Notes under the pieces: model-generated
Seen by the model: the letters and a program-made list of their open reading frames with translations, nothing else
What the model was told of the DNA's origin: nothing
Databases searched by the model: none
Part shown: positions 1-4,898 of the stretch, in pieces
Layout: each line of letters opens with the position of its first letter
Numbering within the stretch: the stretch's first letter is position 1
Assembly: GCA_010671965.1 (NCBI GenBank)
Contig: JAAHIC010000248.1
Location: forward strand, 1 to 6,741
Origin: Leptolyngbya sp. SIO4C5
GTDB taxonomy: Bacteria; Cyanobacteriota; Cyanobacteriia; Phormidesmidales; Phormidesmidaceae
Reading direction: 5' to 3'
Length of the DNA: 6,741 bases
Program-made: the position numbers and the translations under genes

Positions 1-334
1 TCGGTACCAGGGTCAGCCCTTTCTGCTCTGTTTGACCAATCAGCTTGCGAATTTCTTGCTTGTGCAGCAGCAGTTTGCGACTGCGTCTGGGATCGTGGTT
101 GTAAGTCTGGGTGGTCATAGAGTGGGGCGAGACATGCACATTGAGCAACCAAGCTTCCTCATTACGAATTAGGCCGTACCCATCTCGCAAATTGACCTTG
201 CCGGCCCGAATCGACTTGACTTCAGTGCCCACTAGCTGAATTCCGGCTTCATAAGTTTCTAAAATTTCGTAGAGATAGCGGGCCTGTCGGTTGTCGGTGA
301 TGACCTTGTAGCCGCCACTAGAATCTTTTGCCAT
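1..334 (-). CDS. smpB: SsrA-binding protein SmpB (3' part cut by window edge)
   Basis: SmpB binds tmRNA (SsrA) and carries it into the A site of stalled ribosomes. This allows trans-translation, which frees the ribosome and tags the unfinished peptide for degradation; it acts in the cytoplasm. The 111 complete codons seen show the family's conserved blocks: a short N-terminus, then NRQARY (15-20), [19 protein letters not shown] (28-46) in the OB-fold core, [13 protein letters not shown] (58-70), and [16 protein letters not shown] (80-95). SmpB is usually about 150-160 residues, so the C-terminal third, including the basic tail that enters the mRNA channel, lies beyond the left edge. The ATG is well supported: a GAGGAG ribosome-binding site sits 8 bases upstream, inside the 19-base gap after the YciI-like gene, so the two are probably co-transcribed. 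The identification is secure; only the 3' end is missing. Confidence 0.96.
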   Translation of the reverse strand, partial: MAKDSSGGYKVITDNRQARYLYEILETYEAGIQLVGTEVKSIRAGKVNLRDGYGLIRNEEAWLLNVHVSPHSMTTQTYNHDPRRSRKLLLHKQEIRKLIGQTEQKGLTLVP

Positions 335-342
335 ATCATCTG

Positions 343-348
343 CTCCTC
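343..348 (-). promoter_or_regulatory. Ribosome-binding site of smpB
   Basis: On the minus strand, GAGGAG lies 8 bases before the smpB ATG and within the short gap after the stop codon of the YciI-like gene. It is one of only two strong Shine-Dalgarno sites in the window, and it fixes the smpB start. It also shows that smpB can be translated on its own from a shared transcript. Confidence 0.8.
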
Positions 349-353
349 ATCAC

Positions 354-620
354 TTACTCAACCACCACACACCACTGATGCAGTTCATACTCAACGCAGC
401 CATTAGCAATCAGCGGATCGCGCTGCACAATCGCTTTTGCCTGCTCTAAAGAGTCCGCCTGAAACAGCAACATGCCACCGCCCCGTTCAGCCCAGTAGCC
501 GCTGCGAGCTTCGTGCCCCTGACTAATTAGCTTGCGAACATACTCAACATGGGCAGGCACGTGTCGATCAAAGGTGGCTTTATCGACAATGCCTTTTTCT
601 ATTTTGGCAAACCAAGGCAT
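354..620 (-). CDS. YciI-like (YCII domain) protein
   Basis: This is a small single-domain protein of 88 residues, the usual size for the YciI family, which has a dimeric alpha-beta ferredoxin-like fold. The family is recognised by a His in the first helix region and an Asp in a DP(F/L) motif near the C-terminus. Here these are H24 (in RHVPAHVEYV) and D68 (in RDPLIANG), preceded by a glycine-rich strand (GGGMLLF, 47-53). Family members have been proposed to be small hydrolases or accessory enzymes, but the substrate of stand-alone members is generally unknown, so none is assigned. The gene ends 19 bases before smpB and probably shares its transcript. No clear Shine-Dalgarno site precedes the ATG, which is common in cyanobacteria. 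A link to ribosome rescue would be guesswork. Confidence 0.88.
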   Translation of the reverse strand: MPWFAKIEKGIVDKATFDRHVPAHVEYVRKLISQGHEARSGYWAERGGGMLLFQADSLEQAKAIVQRDPLIANGCVEYELHQWCVVVE

Positions 621-646
621 GGAGAATCTGACTTATCCGAAACAGA

Positions 647-675
647 GTAATAGACTAGGCTTTTAGAAGCAGCAA
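647..675 (-). promoter_or_regulatory. Possible promoter for the yciI-like/smpB pair
   Basis: Reading the minus strand in the 84-base divergent spacer, TTGCTG (670-675) and TATTAC (647-652) are separated by exactly 17 bases. This is a weak sigma-70-like pair whose start would give a leader of roughly 20 bases. The hexamers match the consensus at only 3 and 4 positions, so the main support is position: a promoter is needed in this short spacer. Confidence 0.3.
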
Positions 676-704
676 CTCAGTCTATCAAGCCCATTGTATG
701 TTGT

Positions 705-1268
705 ATGGAAAACGACCTAAAACTTCGCCGCTTTTTTATTGCGTTGCTGCCGCCCGCTGCAGTACGAGACTATGCCAACGAGATTAAGCAGCATTTTAGC
801 GATCGCTACCAGAGCCGCGCGGCTCAAAAATCGCCGCCCCACATCACGCTGCAGCCCCCTTTTGAATGGCCGATGGCTGAGCTGAACTGTCTAAAGTCCG
901 TTCTGACTACATTTGCCGCTCAGCAACCCTCTGTGCCTATCAGGCTGTCAGGCTTTGGCGCTTTTCCGCCACGGGTCATCTATATAGACGTGCAGCATAC
1001 AGATGAGCTTATGGCCTTACAAACTCAGCTCTCTCAGTATTTAGAGAAGCAGCTCAACATCGTTGATACCCGTTCCCAGAATCGTCCTTTCCGGCCTCAC
1101 CTAACGGTGGCCTTCCGCGATTTAAAGCCGAAGGCTTTTCGGCTAGCTTGGCCCCGCTTTGAAGCGAAGTCAGCTGAGTTTGCGTTTAAGGTATCCCAGC
1201 TTACCTTGCTAATTCATGACGGCAAGCGTTGGACAGTGGCTAGAAATTTTCGTTTTGGCACCACGTAA
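705..1268 (+). CDS. 2'-5' RNA ligase / cyclic phosphodiesterase family protein (2H superfamily)
   Basis: This 187-residue protein has the two HxT motifs that define the 2H phosphoesterase superfamily: H46-I-T48 within PPHITLQPPF and H132-L-T134 within FRPHLTVAFR. The two histidines form the active site in the LigT/CPDase fold. Members cleave or form 2'-5' or 2',3'-cyclic phosphate bonds in RNA or nucleotides. Length and motif spacing are normal and both motifs are intact, so the protein should be active, but the real substrate cannot be read from sequence. It resembles the cyanobacterial and bacterial '2'-5' RNA ligase family' branch rather than a proven ligase. The ATG at 705 is the only reasonable in-frame start, because an in-frame stop lies at 651-653. 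No Shine-Dalgarno site is visible. It is transcribed divergently from the yciI-like/smpB pair and ends just before a strong hairpin. Confidence 0.9.
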   Translation: MENDLKLRRFFIALLPPAAVRDYANEIKQHFSDRYQSRAAQKSPPHITLQPPFEWPMAELNCLKSVLTTFAAQQPSVPIRLSGFGAFPPRVIYIDVQHTDELMALQTQLSQYLEKQLNIVDTRSQNRPFRPHLTVAFRDLKPKAFRLAWPRFEAKSAEFAFKVSQLTLLIHDGKRWTVARNFRFGTT

Positions 1269-1270
1269 AA

Positions 1271-1299
1271 TAGCGGCAGAGAAGTCTTCTCTGCCGCTA
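1271..1299. terminator. Bidirectional hairpin terminator between convergent genes
   Basis: A perfect inverted repeat with 14-base arms (1271-1284 and 1286-1299, beginning TAGCGGCAGAGAAG) has one base between the arms, so the folded stem has a loop of about 5 bases. It begins 3 bases after the stop of the 2H-family gene and 29 bases after the end of the DUF4278 gene. Read on the minus strand, the stem is followed directly by TTTT (in ATTTTACG), the better T-run. On the plus strand no T-run follows. It most likely ends the minus-strand DUF4278 transcript by intrinsic termination, and may stabilise or end the plus-strand transcript. Confidence 0.75.
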
Positions 1300-1327
1300 A
1301 AGGCTGCGTTAATCAGCCACAAGAACG

Positions 1328-1765
1328 CTAGCTCATGGTTGCGCGGCTGCGATCGTAGGTTGCCCAAAAGCTAGGATGGACCTTGCCTTGGATATGATTC
1401 CAATACCGAGATGCGGTTTCTGGCAGGCCCACTTCTGCGGCTAGGCGACCCAGCATCGTTTGCTGACGACGCTTGACGTTGCTGTGATGGTTCATCATGG
1501 CTAGACGAGCGCGATCGCCGACTGCACCAGTCGCAGAAGCCGCAGGCTGGGCCGCAGGCATCGCTTCAGGCTGCTCGGCGGCTTCACCAGTCTTGTAAGC
1601 CACGCCACGATAGACTAGGTCTAAGGTGGGCTGATGAACAGCGGCTTTAGCCGGGTTGCGGAATCGAATATCGACGCCGCGATATTTGCCGCGCTCAGGA
1701 GCAGTTTCAGCCGGAGTCGCGGGCGGAGTATAGTCGTAAGTTACGCCACGGTAAGTTAATTTCAT
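1328..1765 (-). CDS. DUF4278 domain-containing protein with three YRGV repeats
   Basis: This is a 145-residue protein of unknown function from a family found largely in cyanobacteria. The N-terminus, MKLTYRGVTYDY, is the family signature. The short core is seen three times: YRGV at residues 5-8, 28-31 (KYRGVDIRFR) and 52-55 (LVYRGVAYKT), about 23-24 residues apart, each with beta-strand character. A low-complexity Ala/Pro/Gln/Glu linker (62-80) follows. The C-terminal part (84-113) looks like a basic amphipathic helix, with MNHHSNVKRRQQTMLGRLA, and the tail is rich in aromatic residues. No signal peptide, membrane segment or catalytic motif is visible, so the protein is probably a small soluble one. 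A GGAGG ribosome-binding site 7 bases before the ATG supports the start. The gene appears to be a single unit with its own promoter, a leader of about 135 bases, and a terminator hairpin. Its function is not assigned. Confidence 0.9.
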   Translation of the reverse strand: MKLTYRGVTYDYTPPATPAETAPERGKYRGVDIRFRNPAKAAVHQPTLDLVYRGVAYKTGEAAEQPEAMPAAQPAASATGAVGDRARLAMMNHHSNVKRRQQTMLGRLAAEVGLPETASRYWNHIQGKVHPSFWATYDRSRATMS

Positions 1766-1772
1766 GGATTCG

Positions 1773-1777
1773 CCTCC
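1773..1777 (-). promoter_or_regulatory. Ribosome-binding site of the DUF4278 gene
   Basis: GGAGG on the minus strand lies 7 bases before the ATG at 1765. It is the strongest Shine-Dalgarno site in the window and suggests efficient translation of this small protein. Confidence 0.8.
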
Positions 1778-1909
1778 ATATCAACGTATTGTCTCACTGT
1801 GTCAATGTGAGGCGCGTTCCTTCAGGGAGCGACCCCTTACTTCCGTCTCTTGGCAATGACTTAAAACAGCTTCAAGCCAAAAGATGAACGATTTGCTTTG
1901 TCTTTCTGT

Positions 1910-1939
1910 ATTGTATGTTACCGTTTCGCATTTTGCCAA
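1910..1939 (-). promoter_or_regulatory. Likely promoter of the DUF4278 gene
   Basis: On the minus strand, TTGGCA (-35, 1934-1939) and TACAAT (-10, 1910-1915) are 18 bases apart, each close to the sigma-70 consensus (TTGACA / TATAAT). Transcription would start near 1903 and give a leader of about 135 bases before the DUF4278 start codon, long enough to carry post-transcriptional control. The -35 hexamer lies inside one arm of a 9-base inverted repeat whose other arm is within the leader. Confidence 0.55.
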
Positions 1940-1985
1940 GACAATTTAATACGGTTTTCCACCGAAAAAGACAAAATCTTAGCTA

Positions 1986-2017
1986 AAACCTCCACAAGAC
2001 TGAACTTGCGGAGGTTT
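1986..2017 (-). terminator. Terminator-like hairpin after the baeRF3 gene
   Basis: The arms 1986-1998 and 2005-2017 (AAACCTCC... and ...GGAGGTTT) pair over 13 positions with one mismatch around a 6-base loop. On the minus strand the stem ends in GGAGGTTTT, giving a short T-run. It starts about 50 bases after the baeRF3 stop codon and before the promoter of the next gene, which fits an intrinsic terminator for the right-hand operon. Confidence 0.65.
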
Positions 2018-2066
2018 GAAAGTGGACTTATCTCCATCCAAAGAGTGAGATTAGCTAGAGATGGGG

Positions 2067-3257
2067 CTACGAACTAACGGTCGCAGTTTGCCCTACGTTG
2101 GTGGGATAGCGCAGGACAGCGGCTAGCGGGCTTTTAGCTGGCATCTTGTCAGCCGTCATCAAGTAGACTTCACCCCCCTGCAAAAAGGTACGAACAGCCG
2201 CTAGATCAGTTAGGTCAGTAGCTTCTGGAGTTCTTTCCTCTAGCAGCGTGACCGTATTGGAGTTTGGCTCAAAAGCGCCCCATTGCTGATGTCCAGCCTG
2301 GACGAAAAGGGCACCTACCTGGCCGTAGTGAGCTGCTGGAATGACTTCTTGCATCTGGGTGACGGCTTGCCCCGTGCCTGACAGCTCATTAAAAGACGCT
2401 AGTGCCTGGGACTGGAACTGCTCAAAGTGGGGCTGAACTACCTGCCAGGCTTTGGCATGTAGTTCTTGATGGCTGAGATTGTCAGGATTGCCCTCAACGC
2501 CCGTTTCTAAAACTTTGCTGTAGTCGCTGACCTCACGATACATGGACTGTATACGTTCAACCCCAGCCAGAACTAAAGGAGCTTGTTCTTCGTGCAGGAA
2601 TCCTTGGAGGCCATTGTTAACCTGCTGTAGATAGCGACGAACTTCGTCTTTGTCATCCGTGGTGCCGACGCCTTGACCGTGATATACCGGCGAACCGCCA
2701 CCTGAATTGGTGCTGTGGAACTGTAGCTGCTTTTCCGGATCGTCGTACTGTAGGGCTTCTGCTAGGCTACCAGGAATATCTTCAAGCATCACTTCAGCAA
2801 TCTGGTGCTGGGTCGCCTGGAACAGTCTTAGCTGATTTTCGCTCAGCGCCAAGATGAAGAAAGTACCGTCATTGGCAAACAGCGGCATCAGCGGCTTCAA
2901 GTAGAAGCGATCGCTCACAACTGTATGCTCTTCAAATGAAACTGGTAGACGGTAATAGCGGAAAAAATTGGGCGCGATAAACATCGCCAGTCCCTGGCTC
3001 TGATTTTGCCAAAAGCGGCTAGTTTCGTTCATTTCAAAGGCATAGGGCTGAGCTGGCTCCAGCAAAGCTTGAATTTCAGTGCCCTGCATGCCTAACTGCT
3101 GGAGCTGTTCTTCTGCCTGTCTGAGCTGATTCTTCAGCCGAATCGGATCTTGGCGAATCTCTTGGCTGGCCACATGTGTAGGAATGTAGATAGATACTGC
3201 AGGCGACTCAGCCGTTTCGAGGATAGATTTTAGGTTTGCTTTTGAAAGTAAAGTCAT
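2067..3257 (-). CDS. baeRF family 3 protein (bacterial archaeo-eukaryotic release factor homologue)
   Basis: This 396-residue protein belongs to the baeRF group, bacterial relatives of archaeal and eukaryotic peptide release factor aRF1/eRF1 and of Pelota, proposed from comparative genomics to act on ribosomes. Recognisable family blocks are VSIYIPTH (21-28), QDPIRLKNQLRQAEEQL (36-52), FFRYYRLP (98-105), DRFYLKPLMPL (116-126), LAEALQYDDPEKQLQFH (165-181), QAPLVLAGVERI (225-236), EGNPDNLSHQELHAKAW (255-271) and a C-terminal L7Ae/L30e-like segment starting near VIPAAHYGQVGALFV (305-319). A glycine-rich loop with HGQGVG at 193-198 lies where a catalytic GGQ-type loop might be; equivalence is inference. 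I chose ATG 3257 because family members begin near LSKANLKS. The reading frame also extends to a TTG at 3302, but those 15 extra residues overlap a hairpin and do not look like the family. No clear Shine-Dalgarno site precedes the ATG. It is probably the last gene of the three-gene transcript. Confidence 0.85.
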   Translation of the reverse strand: MTLLSKANLKSILETAESPAVSIYIPTHVASQEIRQDPIRLKNQLRQAEEQLQQLGMQGTEIQALLEPAQPYAFEMNETSRFWQNQSQGLAMFIAPNFFRYYRLPVSFEEHTVVSDRFYLKPLMPLFANDGTFFILALSENQLRLFQATQHQIAEVMLEDIPGSLAEALQYDDPEKQLQFHSTNSGGGSPVYHGQGVGTTDDKDEVRRYLQQVNNGLQGFLHEEQAPLVLAGVERIQSMYREVSDYSKVLETGVEGNPDNLSHQELHAKAWQVVQPHFEQFQSQALASFNELSGTGQAVTQMQEVIPAAHYGQVGALFVQAGHQQWGAFEPNSNTVTLLEERTPEATDLTDLAAVRTFLQGGEVYLMTADKMPAKSPLAAVLRYPTNVGQTATVSS

Positions 3258-3280
3258 AGTCTTTATCGTTATTACAACAG

Positions 3281-3305
3281 GCTTTGCAGGTGTTGCCTGC
3301 AAAGC
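3281..3305. repeat. Perfect 10-bp hairpin between the GMC and baeRF3 genes
   Basis: GCTTTGCAGG (3281-3290) and CCTGCAAAGC (3296-3305) form a perfect inverted repeat with a 5-base loop. It lies in the 63-base gap between the GMC stop codon and the baeRF3 ATG, and its outer edge shares two bases with a HIP1 site (3304-3311). On the minus strand no T-run follows (CCTGTTG), so it is a weak terminator candidate. It may instead be an mRNA stability or processing stem that separates expression of the two genes, or a dyad operator. Confidence 0.6.
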
Positions 3306-3320
3306 GATCGCTGGGTGGAC

Positions 3321-4844
3321 TCATTCCTCAAGCTGAGCTTTGAGATGATCAGCCACTCGCAGCGCATTCGCCACCAGAGTCAATGTAGGATTCATTGCCC
3401 CCATAGATGGAAAAAAGCTGGCATCGACGACATAGAGATTGTCTACATCGTGAGTACGGCAGTTGATATCAAGCACGCTGCTGGCCGGATCTTGGCCAAA
3501 CACACAGGTACCTACTTGATGCCAAACCACCGCCGACTTCATGGTCTTACGCCAGAACATAAAGAATCCCAGTTCGCGCAGGTGATCTTCTAGAACATGG
3601 ATTAAATCAGCATGGGGCTGAGTATTATTGGGCCGGTGGTGTACCGTAATTCGCCCCTGACGATCCACGGTGACTCGGTTCTCGTAGCGAGGCAGGTCTT
3701 CAGTAGTTACCCACCAGTCTACGGAGTGAGCAGCCAGATACTGCAGCGCTTCCACAGGCATTTCAGTGGGGGCCATGTGCTGTAACCGCTGCCACACAGC
3801 CTTACCCGTGAGCTGAATTTGGCCTAGCGGATAGTCCTGGGCTGGCCCTTTGAAGTAGTAGTCATGAATGCCCAAAGTTTTTTGGAAGACAGTGGGGTTG
3901 GGTTCATCCGCTACAGAAATTAGGGCCGAATGATTGTGAAACATCAGGTTGCGGCCCACCAATCCTGAAGAGTTGGCTACCCCGTCAGGGTGCTTGTCAT
4001 TGCCTGAGCGCAGCAGCAGCTTAGCAGAGTTGATGGCTCCGCAGGAGACAACTACAGTGTCAGCGCTAAAGGACTGAAGCTGACCGTTCAGCTCAACCTC
4101 TACCGATTCGATCCGCCGACCAGATGCATCCGTTTGCAGGCGGGTCACGAGGGCATGAGTTAGCAATTGGACGTTCTCATATTGCCGCGCCGGATCAACG
4201 CAGGCAATCTGGGCGTCACACTTGGCATCCACCAGACAGGGATAGGGATCACAGGTTTCGCAGCGAATGCAGGGACGATTTTCAGGATGCTCTTCGTCCC
4301 GGTTGAGAGCCAGGGTGAGGTGAACCGGATTCAGGCCGCGATCGCGCAGTTGATCAGCTATTTGCTGAATGCGAGGCGCGTGGGCAAAGGGGCCGTAGGG
4401 GTATTCCGCCGACATGGGCGGCTCTGTCGGATCTTCGCCCCGCTGGCCGTGAATTTTAAATAGGCTTTCGGCGCGGGTGTAATAAGGCTCCAAGTCGTTA
4501 TAGGTCAACGGCCACCCGGGAGAAACGCCGTCGTAATGCTGTAAATCTTCAAAGTCCTCCTGCCGCATCCGCTGCAGGGCGGCCCCATAGACCTTGGTAT
4601 TGCCACCAACAAAATAGTGAATTTCCGGACTAAAGGCCGTTCCATCCGGCTCGTACCATTTTTCATCAGCCTGATAGCGCCGCTCTAAAAAAACTGCGTC
4701 AGGATTCCAGTTGTCTTTCTCGCGTGGCAGATAGTCACCCCGCTCTAGAACCAAGATACGCTTACCCGTGGGGGCTAGGGCATAGGCCAGAGTTCCACCG
4801 CCAGCCCCGGCACCAATGATTAAGATGTCGTAGTGATTGTGCAT
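3321..4844 (-). CDS. GMC-family FAD oxidoreductase with six-cysteine insert
   Basis: This 507-residue flavoprotein belongs to the glucose-methanol-choline oxidoreductase family, which oxidises alcohols or sugars with bound FAD. The N-terminal dinucleotide-binding motif is GAGAGG (11-16), ending the first strand with the acidic residue at E34 (VLERGDY). The FAD-contact segment FVGGNTKVYGAALQRM (78-93) matches the first GMC signature region. C-terminal active-site residues are H442 (WHQVGTC) and N485 (GAMNPTLT), followed by the usual terminal helix. Residues 192-215 carry six cysteines (C192, C195, C198, C203, C209, C215) in a CxxCxxC...C pattern suggesting a metal or Fe-S site, as some bacterial GMC dehydrogenases have. 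No signal peptide or twin-arginine motif is seen, so it is probably cytoplasmic. It starts 54 bases after the Rieske-reductase gene and likely shares its transcript. The substrate is unknown. No strong Shine-Dalgarno site precedes the ATG. Confidence 0.9.
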   Translation of the reverse strand: MHNHYDILIIGAGAGGGTLAYALAPTGKRILVLERGDYLPREKDNWNPDAVFLERRYQADEKWYEPDGTAFSPEIHYFVGGNTKVYGAALQRMRQEDFEDLQHYDGVSPGWPLTYNDLEPYYTRAESLFKIHGQRGEDPTEPPMSAEYPYGPFAHAPRIQQIADQLRDRGLNPVHLTLALNRDEEHPENRPCIRCETCDPYPCLVDAKCDAQIACVDPARQYENVQLLTHALVTRLQTDASGRRIESVEVELNGQLQSFSADTVVVSCGAINSAKLLLRSGNDKHPDGVANSSGLVGRNLMFHNHSALISVADEPNPTVFQKTLGIHDYYFKGPAQDYPLGQIQLTGKAVWQRLQHMAPTEMPVEALQYLAAHSVDWWVTTEDLPRYENRVTVDRQGRITVHHRPNNTQPHADLIHVLEDHLRELGFFMFWRKTMKSAVVWHQVGTCVFGQDPASSVLDINCRTHDVDNLYVVDASFFPSMGAMNPTLTLVANALRVADHLKAQLEE

Positions 4845-4898
4845 GGAAAAATCGGAGTTAAGAAGCAGACGATAAAAGCTCTACCCGGTTGGCAAACC

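Larger units (their letters stand above)
1766..2066. other. 301-base gene-free stretch: leader, promoter and terminator
   Basis: No credible coding sequence is present. In minus-strand order, the stretch holds the terminator-like hairpin of the baeRF3 gene (1986-2017), a promoter-like pair (1910-1939), and a leader of about 135 bases ahead of the DUF4278 gene. The leader contains a short dyad, CTCAC / GTGAG (1793-1797 and 1807-1811, 9 bases between), close upstream of the ribosome-binding site. A 9-base inverted repeat, TCTTGGCAA (1848-1856) and TTGCCAAGA (1933-1941), links the leader to the -35 region. No known riboswitch was recognised. Confidence 0.6.

Noticed and set aside
3258..3302. N-terminal extension of the baeRF3 gene to a TTG at 3302
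   Set aside because: The 15 extra residues are unlike the family N-terminus, the start would be TTG, and this stretch is largely the hairpin at 3281-3305.
3315..3593. Open frame on the plus strand, 92 codons
   Set aside because: It is antisense to the GMC oxidoreductase, has no recognisable domain and starts in the gap by chance.
4124..4463. Two overlapping plus-strand open frames (60 and 98 codons)
   Set aside because: Both lie antisense inside the GMC gene, including its cysteine-rich part, and show no domain or ribosome-binding site.
3321..4844. Fatty acid photodecarboxylase as identity of the GMC protein
   Set aside because: Membership in the GMC family alone does not support it, and the six-cysteine insert points to a different branch.
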